Source of the DNA: Mycetohabitans endofungorum
GTDB lineage: Bacteria > Pseudomonadota > Gammaproteobacteria > Burkholderiales > Burkholderiaceae
Assembly (NCBI RefSeq): GCF_002927045.1
Contig: NZ_PRDW01000009.1
Span: 62,001 to 126,000, forward strand
DNA: 64,000 nucleotides
Direction of reading: 5' to 3'
Part shown: piece after piece, positions 50,350 to 61,631 of the stretch
Layout of the letters: every line of letters begins with the position of its first letter
Numbering within the stretch: position 1 is the first letter of the stretch
Program-made: the position numbers and the translations under genes
The notes under the pieces: model-generated
Database searches by the model: none
Seen by the model: the letters and a program-made list of their open reading frames with translations, nothing else
What the model was told of the DNA's origin: nothing

Positions 50350-52758
50350 ATGCAATCGACGACGCCTGACGCCTCTCCTCCTCCGGCCGGCCCAAAGCGC
50401 AAGCGCGCGCTATGGTGGCGGGTTTTGCTCGCGCTGGGCACCCTACTGATCGGGACGATACTGGCGCTGGCGCTAGTGCTGTGCTACGCGGTGGTCGTTG
50501 CCGAGCGCAACCTGCCGTCGTTGGACGCATTGACGGACTACCGGCCCAAGCTGCCACTGCGCGTCTATACGGCGGACCATGTGCTGATCGGCGAATTCGG
50601 CGAGGAACGCAGGCGTATCGTGCGATTCGACGAAATCCCGGAGGTGATGAAAAAGGCGGTGCTGGCGATCGAGGACTATCGCTTCTACGATCATGGCGGG
50701 GTTGACCTGACCGGCATCCTGCGCGCCGGCGTGGCCAATTTCACCCGGGGCGGCAATGCGCAAGGCGCCAGTACGATCACAATGCAGGTGGCACGCAACT
50801 TCTTTTTATCCAGCGAGAAAACCTACACCCGCAAGCTGTACGAGATGCTGCTCGCGTACAAGATCGAGTCAGCGTTAACGAAGGATCAGATTCTCGAGGT
50901 CTACATGAATCAGATCTATCTCGGGCAACGTGCATACGGTTTCGCCAGCGCGGCGCGCGTGTACTTCGGCAAGGATTTGAAGGACGTGACGCTCGCTCAG
51001 GCGGCCATGCTCGCCGGGCTGCCCAAGGCGCCATCCGCATACAACCCCGTGGTAAACCCCCGGCGCGCGAAGATACGCCAGGAGTACATCCTGCAACGTA
51101 TGCTCGAGTTGCACTACATCAACACGGATCAATACGATGCGGCGATACACGAGCCGATCGTGCTCAAGACGGTGAGCGCGCCGTACAGCGTGCACGCTGA
51201 GTACGTGGCCGAGATGGTGCGACAATTGATGTACGCACAGTATCGCGACGAGACCTACACGCGCGGCTTCGAGGTCGTGACGACGATCGATTCGGCGGAT
51301 CAGGAGGTCGCATACCGCGCCGTGCGCAAGGGCGTGATGGACTACGACCGCCGCCATGGTTACCGTGGACCGGAAGGGTTTGTCGAATTGCCGCAGGATG
51401 CCGCCGAGCGCGAGCAGGCGATCGATGACGCATTGCTCGAACATCCGGACAACGGCGACCTAGTCGCCGCCGTCGTCACGCAAGCTGGCCCGCACGAGGT
51501 CAAGGCTTCGCTGATCGACGGCAACACCGTCACCATCCGAGGCGACGGACTGCGCTTTGCTGCCGCAGCCTTGTCCGGGCGTGCACAGCGGAACCAGCGC
51601 ATCCGCCCCGGATCGATCATCCGGATCACCAAGGCCGAGGATGGTGCGTTCAGCATCGTGCAGTTGCCGCAGGTCGAGAGCGCGCTCATCGCGCTCTCGC
51701 CGCAGGACGGCGCGATCCGCGCGCTGATCGGTGGCTTTGATTTCAACAAGAGCAAATTCAATCACGTCACGCAGGCGTGGCGCCAGGCCGGTTCGAGCTT
51801 TAAGCCGTTCATCTATTCGGCCGCGCTGGACAAGGGACTGGGGCCAGCGACGATCATCAATGATGCGCCGCTGTACTTTCCGCCAACCACACCCGGCGGC
51901 CACGCGTGGGAACCGAAGAACTACGGCGGCGGCTACGATGGTCCGATGACGATGCGCACCGCGCTGCAGAAGTCGAGGAACCTCGTATCGATCCGGATCC
52001 TGAGCCATATCGGCACGCATTACGCGCAGCAGCACATCACGCACTTCGGTTTCGATGCGGACAAACACCCTGCCTACCTGCCGATGGCACTCGGCGCGGG
52101 GCTCGTCACGCCATTACAGATGGCCGCCGGCTATGCGGTGTTCGCCAACGGCGGCTACCGGATCAATCCCTACCTGATTGCCGAGGTCACCGATGCGCGC
52201 GGCGCGCTCGTCGCGCGTGCGCAGCCGGTGGTGGCCGAGCAGAATGCGCCGCGCGCGGTTGATCCGCGCAATGCGTACATTATGAATAACCTGCTGATCG
52301 GTGTCGCACAGCGCGGAACGGGCGCCAAGTCGAACGCACTCAAGCGCGTGGACATCGGCGGCAAGACCGGCACGACCAACGACTCGCGCGACGCCTGGTT
52401 CGCCGGCTACCAGCATACGCTGGTCGCTGTCGCATGGATCGGCTTTGACAGCTCGCGCAGCTTAGGCGATCGCGAAACCGGCGGCGGCCTCGCATTGCCT
52501 ATTTGGATCGATTACATGGGCCGAGCGCTCAAGGACAAACCCACCTACACCATGCCCCGCCCGCCGGGCATCGAAGACATCGGCGGCGAGCTATACTACG
52601 CTAATATGCTGCCGGGTTCAGGCTTCGTGGCAGCGGTCGACATGCCCGCCTCGGCACTGACTGGCGAATCGGCAAGCGCCGCCTCGGACTCGGGTGTCAA
52701 CGCGAGCGTAGACGAATCCGAACGACAGGACATCATGAAGCTGTTCAAGGGCCAGTGA
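50350..52758 (+). CDS. mrcA: Penicillin-binding protein 1A
   Basis: This 802-residue bifunctional peptidoglycan glycosyltransferase and transpeptidase has one N-terminal helix (residues 23-47). The glycosyltransferase motif EDYRFYDHGGVD has its catalytic Glu, with GASTITMQVARNFFL and the KILEVYMNQIYLGQ-like segment (LEVYMNQIYLGQ). An OB-type insert follows. Transpeptidase motifs are SSFK (SxxK), SRN (SxN) and KTGTTND. It lacks long insertions and is divergent from pilM, with a 227-base spacer holding both promoters. Confidence 0.96.
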   Translation: MQSTTPDASPPPAGPKRKRALWWRVLLALGTLLIGTILALALVLCYAVVVAERNLPSLDALTDYRPKLPLRVYTADHVLIGEFGEERRRIVRFDEIPEVMKKAVLAIEDYRFYDHGGVDLTGILRAGVANFTRGGNAQGASTITMQVARNFFLSSEKTYTRKLYEMLLAYKIESALTKDQILEVYMNQIYLGQRAYGFASAARVYFGKDLKDVTLAQAAMLAGLPKAPSAYNPVVNPRRAKIRQEYILQRMLELHYINTDQYDAAIHEPIVLKTVSAPYSVHAEYVAEMVRQLMYAQYRDETYTRGFEVVTTIDSADQEVAYRAVRKGVMDYDRRHGYRGPEGFVELPQDAAEREQAIDDALLEHPDNGDLVAAVVTQAGPHEVKASLIDGNTVTIRGDGLRFAAAALSGRAQRNQRIRPGSIIRITKAEDGAFSIVQLPQVESALIALSPQDGAIRALIGGFDFNKSKFNHVTQAWRQAGSSFKPFIYSAALDKGLGPATIINDAPLYFPPTTPGGHAWEPKNYGGGYDGPMTMRTALQKSRNLVSIRILSHIGTHYAQQHITHFGFDADKHPAYLPMALGAGLVTPLQMAAGYAVFANGGYRINPYLIAEVTDARGALVARAQPVVAEQNAPRAVDPRNAYIMNNLLIGVAQRGTGAKSNALKRVDIGGKTGTTNDSRDAWFAGYQHTLVAVAWIGFDSSRSLGDRETGGGLALPIWIDYMGRALKDKPTYTMPRPPGIEDIGGELYYANMLPGSGFVAAVDMPASALTGESASAASDSGVNASVDESERQDIMKLFKGQ

Positions 52759-52809
52759 GCACGCCACACAAGCGCGGCGCGCACGGGGCATGATGCGCAG
52801 CGCGGCGGC

Positions 52810-53145
52810 TCACGACGCGCGCGCGAGCGTGACCGGCTGGCCCGCATGCAGCGACACCGCGGCGGACAACGTCGCAAAAAACTCGGTCGATGTGCGGGTA
52901 TCGCGCCACACGCCGTCAACATACTTGAAGTGATACCCACCAGACTTCGCTGCGATCCAGATTTCGTGCATCGGCGGCTGCAAATTCACGATGATCTTCG
53001 AATCGTCGTCGAATTCGAGCGTCAGCACGTTTGCGCTGCGCTCGCATTCGACGTCGATGCCCGCCTCGTCGGCCGCATCCTCGATGGCCGTCTGCACGGC
53101 GTCGAGCGTCTGTTCGGCTAGCTCCAGGTATTCGGTATCGGTCAT
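52810..53145 (-). CDS. cyaY: Frataxin-like iron-sulfur assembly protein CyaY
   Basis: This 111-residue protein has the acidic first helix ([22 protein letters not shown]) that binds iron, and the beta-sheet segment [20 protein letters not shown]. The start at 53145 follows GGTGGAG. It modulates Fe-S assembly by IscS/IscU. It is divergent from lptM-lysA with 35 bases between starts, the usual cyaY-lysA arrangement. Confidence 0.95.
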   Translation of the reverse strand: MTDTEYLELAEQTLDAVQTAIEDAADEAGIDVECERSANVLTLEFDDDSKIIVNLQPPMHEIWIAAKSGGYHFKYVDGVWRDTRTSTEFFATLSAAVSLHAGQPVTLARAS

Positions 53146-53180
53146 GCTAAACTCCACCGGTTAGATTGACAGGGTCCGTC

Positions 53181-53504
53181 ATGCGTGTCGTTTCAGGATT
53201 GTCGGGCATTGTAGCGGGTCCGCGCCGTGCCATCGCGGTGTCGTATGGTATCGTGGCCTGGGGCGTTGCCGTGCTCGCGGGCTGTGGACAGCGCGGCCCG
53301 TTGTACTTGCCCAGTGTGCCGCCGCTGCCTGAACGGCCGGCCTTCATCGCACAACCGGCGTCCGCCACCGCTGCATCGTCGGCCAGCAGTGCCATGGGCG
53401 CATCCGCGACGCCATCCCCCGACCCATCGCAGCGCGGCCTTCGGACCGCGCCCAACCTGTCTGTCCCGCGGTCTGCCTCCGATACTGCCCAACCTGCCCG
53501 CTAA
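53181..53504 (+). CDS. lptM: LPS translocon maturation lipoprotein LptM (YifL-like)
   Basis: This 107-residue lipoprotein has a signal peptide with lipobox VLAGC and the short conserved motif GQRGPLYLP just after the lipidated Cys, diagnostic for LptM. LptM helps LptD oxidative folding in the outer membrane. The C-terminal 60 residues are Ser/Ala/Pro-rich and unstructured. It sits 3 bases before lysA; the cyaY-lptM-lysA order is conserved. Confidence 0.88.
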   Translation: MRVVSGLSGIVAGPRRAIAVSYGIVAWGVAVLAGCGQRGPLYLPSVPPLPERPAFIAQPASATAASSASSAMGASATPSPDPSQRGLRTAPNLSVPRSASDTAQPAR

Positions 53505-53507
53505 TTC

Positions 53508-54770
53508 ATGGTTAATGCCTTCGCCTACGTCAACGGTGAACTGCACGCCGAACGCGTGCCCGCCGGCCAGCTCGCCGAACAATACGGCACGCCGCTCTAC
53601 GTCTATTCGCGTGCCGCGCTGACCGACGCATACCAGGCCTATGCGAGCGCGTGCACCGGCCGCCGCGCGAAGATCCATTATGCGGTCAAGGCCAACAGCA
53701 ATCTCGCCGTGCTGAACGTGTTCGCGCGCCTGGGCGCCGGATTCGATATCGTTTCCGGCGGCGAACTCGCGCGCGTACTCGCCGCCGGTGGCAAGCCGCA
53801 CGACGTGGTGTTTTCCGGTGTCGGCAAGAGCACCGCCGAGATGCGCATTGCGTTGGATGCGGGCGTGCGTTGCTTCAACGTCGAGTCGCTGGCCGAATTG
53901 GCGCGACTGAACCAGGTCGCCGGTGAATCGGGCCAGATCGCACCGATATCGCTACGTGTAAACCCCGATGTCGATGCGAAGACTCATCCGTATATTTCGA
54001 CGGGCCTAAAGGCAAACAAGTTCGGCGTCGCCTTCGACGATGCACGTGCGGCATATCGCGCGGCGCTGGGCATGAAACATTTGCGCATCGCGGGCATCGA
54101 CTGCCACATCGGCTCGCAGATCACCGAGATTTCCCCCTACCTTGATGCCATCGACAAGGTACTCGAGTTAGTCGCGCAAGTCGAGGCAGACGGCGCACCA
54201 ATCGGCCATATCGACGTCGGTGGCGGCCTGGGCATTCGCTACGACGACGAAACGCCGCCGGACATCGGCACGTTCGTGAAAGCGATACTGGACCATTTCG
54301 ATCGGCGTGGACATGGCCATCGTGAAATCTGGTTTGAGCCTGGCCGTTCGCTGGTCGGCAATGCGGGAATCTTGCTGACCCGCGTCGAATACTTAAAGCC
54401 GGGAGCAGTCAAGCATTTCGCGATCGTCGATGCAGCGATGAACGACCTCGCCCGCCCCGCCATGTACGACGCGTATCACGCGGTCGACGCGGTCGCGCCG
54501 CGCGATGGCCAGCCGCCGGTGATCTACGACATCGTCGGCCCAGTGTGCGAGAGTGGCGACTGGTTGGCTCGCGATCAGTCACTCGTACTGAAGTCCGGCG
54601 ACCTGCTCGCGATACGGTCAGCCGGCGCATACGGGTTCGTGATGAGCTCGAACTACAACACCCGCCCCCGGGCCGCCGAGTTACTGGTGGACGGCGCGCG
54701 GGTGCACGTGGCCCGCCGACGCGAAACGCTCGCGCAGTTGATGGACGACGAATCGACACTGCCCGACTGA
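53508..54770 (+). CDS. lysA: Diaminopimelate decarboxylase
   Basis: This 420-residue PLP enzyme performs the last step of lysine synthesis. The PLP lysine is in HYAVKANSN, IDCHIGSQI binds cofactor phosphate, and the active-site cysteine is in VGPVCESGDWLA. The PLP-phosphate loop GGGLGIRY and the end YNTRPRAAELLVDG are clear. It is co-transcribed with lptM. Confidence 0.97.
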   Translation: MVNAFAYVNGELHAERVPAGQLAEQYGTPLYVYSRAALTDAYQAYASACTGRRAKIHYAVKANSNLAVLNVFARLGAGFDIVSGGELARVLAAGGKPHDVVFSGVGKSTAEMRIALDAGVRCFNVESLAELARLNQVAGESGQIAPISLRVNPDVDAKTHPYISTGLKANKFGVAFDDARAAYRAALGMKHLRIAGIDCHIGSQITEISPYLDAIDKVLELVAQVEADGAPIGHIDVGGGLGIRYDDETPPDIGTFVKAILDHFDRRGHGHREIWFEPGRSLVGNAGILLTRVEYLKPGAVKHFAIVDAAMNDLARPAMYDAYHAVDAVAPRDGQPPVIYDIVGPVCESGDWLARDQSLVLKSGDLLAIRSAGAYGFVMSSNYNTRPRAAELLVDGARVHVARRRETLAQLMDDESTLPD

Positions 54771-55062
54771 GCCGGGTGACCGCTCAGAAGGTACCGCCGC
54801 GCGGCGCAATGTCGTCGCCCTGCAGCGACACTGACCGGCTGCTCCACATCGGCTTGCTCCTGTTCGCACGATAGCGTCCACGCCTCATGCGCTCGCGTTG
54901 TCCATTCGCCGGTTAAGCGCAATCATCGTTACATTGCGCCGCTCTCTATCGGCTTGGACGCGGCACATGCGCACAATATTCCCATTTTTATGCCATGCGA
55001 CTGAAAAAAACCGCCGGTATGCGGCGGTCGCGATACCGGTCGTCACCGTGCAGCGGCGGCGC
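54771..55062. other. Convergent spacer between lysA and ccsB
   Basis: About 290 bases between convergent genes. The only structure supported is the ccsB terminator (55004-55027). No gene is supported. Confidence 0.5.
55004..55027 (-). terminator. Rho-independent terminator after ccsB
   Basis: On the minus strand CCGCCG and CGGCGG (55011-55027) flank a 5-base loop, followed by seven T (complement of 55004-55010). It ends the resB-ccsB transcript 36 bases after the ccsB stop. Confidence 0.85.
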
Positions 55063-56310
55063 CTAGAGATTACCGTAGCTGTGCAAGCCGGACAGGAACA
55101 TATTGACGCCGAGGAACGCAAAAGTCGTCACGAGCAAACCGGTCAGCGCCCACCATGCCGCCGGCGTGCCACGCAACCCTTTCATTAGCCGCATATGCAG
55201 CCAGGCCGCGTAATTCAACCAGACGATCAACGCCCAGGTTTCCTTCGGATCCCAACTCCAATAGCCCCCCCAAGCCTCGGCAGCCCACAACGCACCAAGA
55301 ATGGTCGCGATCGTGAAGAACGCGAAGCCGACCGCGATCGACTTATACATCACGTCGTCCAGCAATTCGAGCGAAGGCAACCGATCGTCCAGCATGCCGC
55401 GCTGCTTGAGCAGATAGGCCACCGATACCATCGCCGACAACGCGAAGCTGCCATAGCCGATGAAATTCGCCGGCACATGGATTTTCATCCACCAGCTTTG
55501 CAACGCCGGCACGAGCGGCTGAATGTGTTGCGCGTCGCGTGATATCGAGTACCACATCAGAAATCCGACGGCCGCGCTGATCACCAGCAGCACGAATGCA
55601 CCCAACGCCCGCGTGCGGTAATGCGATTCGTAATAAAGATAAAATAGCGCAGTGATCAGGCAAAACAGCACGAACACTTCATACAGGTTCGAAATCGGAA
55701 TGTGGCCGACATCCGGACTGATCAGGTACGATTCGTACCAGCGCACCATCATCCCCACAAATCCCATCCATACCGCCGCCCAAGTCAGCTTCGAGCCGAT
55801 CGCGCCGCCCGAGGCCGAGCGCGTCAGCGTGCCGATCCAGTAAAACACGGTCGCGATGACAAACAGCGCGCTCATCCATAGGATCGCCGACTGGCTCGAC
55901 AGCAGGTACTTCAGAAAAAACGTCGACTCGGCCCGTGCCAGGTCGCCGCGATACAGCGCCACGCCGGACAGTGCCAGCACCGCGATGCCCAGCGCCAGCC
56001 ATCGAACCGGCTTCCAGCGCCAGGCCAGCACGACCAACGCCGGCACGGTACCGCACAACACGCCGACGTCATACACGTTCATGTACGCGTGATAGCGCGA
56101 CAGCGCAAAGCCCGCGCCCACGATCACCAGCAACGCGAACAACCAGTCGAGCAGCGTCAGGCGGTGCAGCAGCGCACGGGTATCAAAGTCTGGTAGCCCG
56201 GCCAGCGGCCCCTCAACCGACGCAGTGGCTTGGGTGGCGCACGGCGGGCGTGACGCCGTATCCACCGCGGAGTCCCGGGCGGGCCGGGAAGATGAATGAG
56301 TCAAATCCAT
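55063..56310 (-). CDS. ccsB: Cytochrome c assembly protein CcsB (CcsA/ResC family)
   Basis: This 415-residue haem-handling membrane protein of cytochrome c maturation system II has eight or more helices and the haem-binding WWD-type motif WGGYWSWDPKETWALIVW near the C-terminus. Conserved histidines lie in the helical core (for example KIHVPANF). It works with ResB to ligate haem to CxxCH. The ATG at 56310 lies just after the resB stop; the frame extending to 56604 reads across resB and is not used. Confidence 0.93.
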   Translation of the reverse strand: MDLTHSSSRPARDSAVDTASRPPCATQATASVEGPLAGLPDFDTRALLHRLTLLDWLFALLVIVGAGFALSRYHAYMNVYDVGVLCGTVPALVVLAWRWKPVRWLALGIAVLALSGVALYRGDLARAESTFFLKYLLSSQSAILWMSALFVIATVFYWIGTLTRSASGGAIGSKLTWAAVWMGFVGMMVRWYESYLISPDVGHIPISNLYEVFVLFCLITALFYLYYESHYRTRALGAFVLLVISAAVGFLMWYSISRDAQHIQPLVPALQSWWMKIHVPANFIGYGSFALSAMVSVAYLLKQRGMLDDRLPSLELLDDVMYKSIAVGFAFFTIATILGALWAAEAWGGYWSWDPKETWALIVWLNYAAWLHMRLMKGLRGTPAAWWALTGLLVTTFAFLGVNMFLSGLHSYGNL

Positions 56311-56315
56311 AATCT

Positions 56316-58610
56316 TCACTTTTGCGGAGATCGCAAGGAGGTAGGTGCCGACGTGTTGGAGGCCGACGTGTCGCCCGTTTGCGACGACGGTGCGTCGTCG
56401 CCGGCATTGGACGAACGCGTAGCGGCATTGGACGTGGCAACATGCGACAGGCCTGCATCGAGCGGCCGCACACCCAGCGCCGCACCAAGCGCGTCGCGCA
56501 TGCGCACGTATTCGCCAGCAAAATCGAGCGTTCTGCGGGCCGTGGACATGGCCATCAGGACGCGGGTGCCGCCGTGCTGTCCCTCGGGCTTGAGCCAGAT
56601 CCACAGGCGGCGTTCGCGCACGTAGAACATCGCAAAGATGCCCAGCACGAGCAGGATGCTGCCAAGATACACGAGAGGCTTGCCGGGCGCGCGGGTCAGC
56701 TGAAACACCGACGCCTGGACCTGCTTGAAGGAGTCAAGTTGCAGGTACACTGGCGCGCCGTAGAAAAAACTGTCCGACAACGCGTGAATGGCGCTTTGCA
56801 TGAAACGCGTATTGTCAGCGTCAGGCGGCGCGGGCGGCTCCCCGGCGCGCTCCCGCGCAATCTGCCACACTTCCCAGAGCGCCCCTTCGAGCATCCGCAA
56901 CAACAACTCGGCTGCTTTTTGCTGCTCCGCGTTCGGCACCGAATGGTCAATGAACTCGGCCACGGCCTGGAATCCGCCGTTCGGGGGCACACCGGCGGGC
57001 ATGCCGTCGGGGCGCGCGCCGCCGGCGAACAGGTTCAGCACGCGCTGGGCGCTGTCGCGCAAAGGGCTCTGCAATGCACTATTGCTGGCCGATGGCATCG
57101 ACCGTACGGCGAATCGGCGCGCCGCCTCGTCGCGCACGGCGGGATCCGCCAGCGCTGCACGCAGCCGCATCCATTCATTGACGGAGCCGGCGTTGTCCGC
57201 CGGAATGCGCAAGTAGCGGAACGGATCATCGGGACGACTGCGCATGCCTGCCAGGAACACTCGCTGGCCATCGATCAGCACCGGCAGCATGTAATTGTTA
57301 TATTCGTGCGCCTGCCCGCTTTTGTCGCGAATCTTGAACTGCACGGACGGGCCGACATTGCGCAGCTCGACCGGTTTCGAGGTCTTCGCGCCCGACCCCA
57401 ACCGTTCGTCAAACGCCTGTTTGAGCGATTGGTGCGATACGCCGCGCGCATCATTCCGCCCAGCGCCGTTGGACACGTTCTCGACATTGATGGCACGAAA
57501 ATCCGTGAACTCGACGGTGTCGCCCTGTCCGAGCGATCCCAGCGGCATCGACGCGCCAATCGTACCGGCAAGCGGCACGGGCTGGCTGCCGGTGCCAGTC
57601 ATCGGGTAAGCGCTTATGCGCATGGTCGAGCCACCATCCTGGAAACTGGATTGGTAAATAGCCACGCCGTCGTAGACGAACGGCTTGTTGACTTCGACAC
57701 GCGCCGGGATGCGCTTGCCGCTATCATGGTCGACCACGACGATGTCGCTGGCGAACAACTTGGGCATGCCAGTCGAGTAATAGTCGACGATAAACTTATT
57801 CAACTCGATCGAGAATGGCAAATCCTGGATCAAAGAACCGTTCTGCTGGTTCAGTATTGCCGTGGACACATGCTGGCCTTCCGGCACCCAGGCGTAGCCC
57901 CGAAAGGTTGGGTTGGACGCCGACAACCGGTGCTCCGGGCCAATCTGGCTGATCACCTGGTTGGACTGCACAGGGGTCTTGTTGAATAGCCACATTTGCA
58001 GCTTGATCGGCAGGTTGCTGTCGAGCAACCCACCGAGGCAAATCACGACGATCGCCAGATGGGCGAAGATATAGCCGAGCTTATTGAATGCGCCACGCTT
58101 GGCAGTGATCAGCGTTGCCGTCCCGTCGGGTTCGTCGCGCGGCACGACTCGCATCTGGTAGCCGAGCCGGCGCACGAGCTCGCCGAGCGTCTGCGCGGCG
58201 TACTCCCGGTCCATCGTTGCCACATACTCCGCGTTGTGGTGGAATGCGCGCAAGCTGCCCTCGCGCACGCGCTCCTTCCAACTTTTCATGTCGGCGATCA
58301 TCTTCGGCGCATTGCGAATCACGCACAGCGAGATCGACACGATCAGGAACGCGAGAATCAGCATGAACCACCACGCGCTGTACATCGTGTATAGCCCGAG
58401 CGCGCGGAAGATGTCGGCCCAGAACGGACCGAATTGGTTGACGTAGTTCGGGTAGGGGTCTTCCTGCGTCAGCACCGTGCCGATGACGCTCGCGATCGCC
58501 AGAATGACCAGCAGGCTGATCGCAAAGCGCATCGAGCTGAGCAACTCGATCGCGTCGCGCACGATCCGGTGTTCGGTACGAATCTGCACGCCCGATGTTG
58601 AAACACTCAA
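56316..58610 (-). CDS. resB: Cytochrome c biogenesis protein ResB
   Basis: This 764-residue partner of CcsB has three N-terminal helices (SLLVILAIASVIGTVL, YSAWWFMLILAFLIVSISLC, IFAHLAIVVICLGGLL), a large periplasmic domain and a fourth helix (LVYLGSILLVLGIFAMFYV). TQEDPYPNYVNQFGPFW is typical of betaproteobacterial ResB. I chose a TTG start at 58610 because it gives the family start SVSTSGV and has GGAG at the right distance; ATG at 58622 is the alternative. The tail is Ser/Thr/Ala-rich. Confidence 0.92.
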   Translation of the reverse strand: MSVSTSGVQIRTEHRIVRDAIELLSSMRFAISLLVILAIASVIGTVLTQEDPYPNYVNQFGPFWADIFRALGLYTMYSAWWFMLILAFLIVSISLCVIRNAPKMIADMKSWKERVREGSLRAFHHNAEYVATMDREYAAQTLGELVRRLGYQMRVVPRDEPDGTATLITAKRGAFNKLGYIFAHLAIVVICLGGLLDSNLPIKLQMWLFNKTPVQSNQVISQIGPEHRLSASNPTFRGYAWVPEGQHVSTAILNQQNGSLIQDLPFSIELNKFIVDYYSTGMPKLFASDIVVVDHDSGKRIPARVEVNKPFVYDGVAIYQSSFQDGGSTMRISAYPMTGTGSQPVPLAGTIGASMPLGSLGQGDTVEFTDFRAINVENVSNGAGRNDARGVSHQSLKQAFDERLGSGAKTSKPVELRNVGPSVQFKIRDKSGQAHEYNNYMLPVLIDGQRVFLAGMRSRPDDPFRYLRIPADNAGSVNEWMRLRAALADPAVRDEAARRFAVRSMPSASNSALQSPLRDSAQRVLNLFAGGARPDGMPAGVPPNGGFQAVAEFIDHSVPNAEQQKAAELLLRMLEGALWEVWQIARERAGEPPAPPDADNTRFMQSAIHALSDSFFYGAPVYLQLDSFKQVQASVFQLTRAPGKPLVYLGSILLVLGIFAMFYVRERRLWIWLKPEGQHGGTRVLMAMSTARRTLDFAGEYVRMRDALGAALGVRPLDAGLSHVATSNAATRSSNAGDDAPSSQTGDTSASNTSAPTSLRSPQK

Positions 58611-58649
58611 TTCACACTCCATTCGGACGCTGCCCGCGCCCCTGCCAGC

Positions 58650-58692
58650 AAAAAAAGGGTGACGGCACTGGCATCGCCGGCCCTCACCCTTT
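58650..58692 (-). terminator. Rho-independent terminator after cytochrome c4 gene
   Basis: Arms AAAGGGTGA (58654-58662) and TCACCCTTT (58684-58692) enclose a smaller CGGC/GCCG hairpin, followed on the minus strand by a run of T (complement of 58650-58656). It separates the cytochrome c4 transcript from resB. Confidence 0.85.
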
Positions 58693-58724
58693 GTAGTTTT
58701 CACCGGCGGCCCGCCGCCGCCGCA

Positions 58725-59384
58725 TTACCGCAAGCCGCTGATGTAGTCGGCCACCGCCTTGATCTCATGATCACTGAGCCGTGCCGCGATCTGGCTCATC
58801 GGCACGTTGTTGTTGCGCGTGCCTTCTGCGAACGCCCTCAATTGGGCGATCGTGTAGTCGCTCCACTGCCCAGCCAGGCGCGGATACTGCGCCGGGATCC
58901 CCGCGCCGGCAGGTCCATGACAACCCGCGCACGCCGGCACACCCTTTTCGAGGATGCCGCCGCGCCAGATCTGCTGGCCCACCGCCACCAACGCGTTGTC
59001 GCTCGCGAATCCGCGCGTTTGCTGCTGCGACGCGAAATAGGCCGCCACGTTCGCTGTGTCCTGGTCCGACAGCACAGCGGCAAAAGGTGCCATCACGTCA
59101 TTCTTGCGCTCCGGTTGCTCCGCGCCCGGCTGCGTCTTGAAATCGCTCAATTGCTTAACGGTATAGTCCGCGTGCTGCCCGGCAAGCTTCGGGAATGCCC
59201 CGCTCGCGCTGTTGCCGTCCGTGCCATGACACGTCGCACACACCTGGGCGGCAACGGCCTGTCCTCGGTTGAGGTCCGGCTTTGCCGGCGCATCCGCCGC
59301 TCCTGCCAACCCCGCCCATCCTGACGCCGCAACGATTCCTGCCAACATCTGAAGCACGACCACAGACCTGCTCAATCGGTTCAT
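58725..59384 (-). CDS. Cytochrome c4, dihaem periplasmic electron carrier
   Basis: This 219-residue protein has a signal peptide ending AGA at about residue 29 and two haem sites, CATCHG and CAGCHG, about 100 residues apart, the c4 pattern. FPKLAGQHADYT and YPRLAGQWSDYT show the internal duplication. It links the bc1 complex to terminal oxidases. AAGGTG precedes the ATG. It lies just upstream of the resB-ccsB genes that mature it. Confidence 0.94.
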   Translation of the reverse strand: MNRLSRSVVVLQMLAGIVAASGWAGLAGAADAPAKPDLNRGQAVAAQVCATCHGTDGNSASGAFPKLAGQHADYTVKQLSDFKTQPGAEQPERKNDVMAPFAAVLSDQDTANVAAYFASQQQTRGFASDNALVAVGQQIWRGGILEKGVPACAGCHGPAGAGIPAQYPRLAGQWSDYTIAQLRAFAEGTRNNNVPMSQIAARLSDHEIKAVADYISGLR

Positions 59385-59586
59385 TCGCACACCTTGTTTC
59401 GTCTTGTAGGGAAGAGAACTGAGGTTCTGCAACAAACGACGGTAGGCAACCTCCGGCGACCCAGTGGACACGCAATCGAATCGTCAGTAAACCGTCGCAT
59501 TGTACAATAACGCGCTATTCGCGATGATGCCAGCCCGGGGTTGCCCGGCCACTGCCCTTGCATTGCGCCGCCCTGTTGGTGATCTC

Positions 59587-60255
59587 ATGCCCTTGTTACA
59601 TCAGTGCCGTTTTTTCACGACCGTCAACCATCTGCGCGACCTGCCGGCGACGATACAGCCGGAAGTGGCGTTCGCCGGCCGCTCCAACGCCGGCAAGTCC
59701 ACGGCGATCAACGTGTTATGCAACCAGAAGCGGCTGGCGTTCGCGAGCAAGACGCCCGGGCGCACACAGCATATCAATTACTTCGCGGTCGGGCCGGCGG
59801 ACGCGCCCGTCGCGCATCTGGTAGATCTGCCCGGGTACGGGTACGCCGAAGTGCCCGGCGCTGCGAAGGCGCATTGGGAAGCGTTACTGAGCACTTACCT
59901 GACGACGCGGCCGCAGATCCGCGGCCTGATCCTCGTAATGGATTCACGGCGGCCGTTCACGGAACTGGACCGGCGCATGGTCGAGTGGTTCGGCGCAACC
60001 GCGCGGCCGATCCACGTGCTGCTCACTAAATGCGACAAATTGACGCGACAGGAAAGCATGAATGCTCTACGCGCCGCGCAAAAAGCCGCCACCGCTTACC
60101 AGGCTGCCGGTCTGCGCAGCGAGATTACGATACAGCTGTTCTCAGCCCTCAAGCGTATCGGCCTGGAGCAGGCTCACGCACTGCTGGAGCACTGGCTGGC
60201 ACCGAACGCCGCTTCGCAAGCGGATGCGCAATCCGGCCCCGATGTGAGCGAATAG
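59587..60255 (+). CDS. engB: Ribosome biogenesis GTP-binding protein EngB (YsxC/YihA)
   Basis: This 222-residue essential GTPase acts in 50S assembly. The G motifs are G1 [10 protein letters not shown]3 DLPGYGYA and G4 [14 protein letters not shown] links G2 and G3. [10 protein letters not shown] at 59587 matches the family start; the frame also extends upstream to 59500 without support. It is divergent from cytochrome c4. Confidence 0.95.
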   Translation: MPLLHQCRFFTTVNHLRDLPATIQPEVAFAGRSNAGKSTAINVLCNQKRLAFASKTPGRTQHINYFAVGPADAPVAHLVDLPGYGYAEVPGAAKAHWEALLSTYLTTRPQIRGLILVMDSRRPFTELDRRMVEWFGATARPIHVLLTKCDKLTRQESMNALRAAQKAATAYQAAGLRSEITIQLFSALKRIGLEQAHALLEHWLAPNAASQADAQSGPDVSE

Positions 60256-60285
60256 ACATAAGGTGCCAATAAATGGGGCGCCGAT

Positions 60286-61469
<1,184 letters not shown>

Positions 61470-61631
61470 TGCCGCCCGCCTAGCATGGGCGCGATCCAAT
61501 GGACGCAAGCTAGCGAGGGCATCCAGCGAACGCAAGTCAGCGAAGGCGGCCCAGCTAGGGCAATCCAGCGGCAGGGCCCGCTTTTGGCATGATCCGGCGT
61601 TACATCGCCGGCAGCGCTCGCTCTACGACTC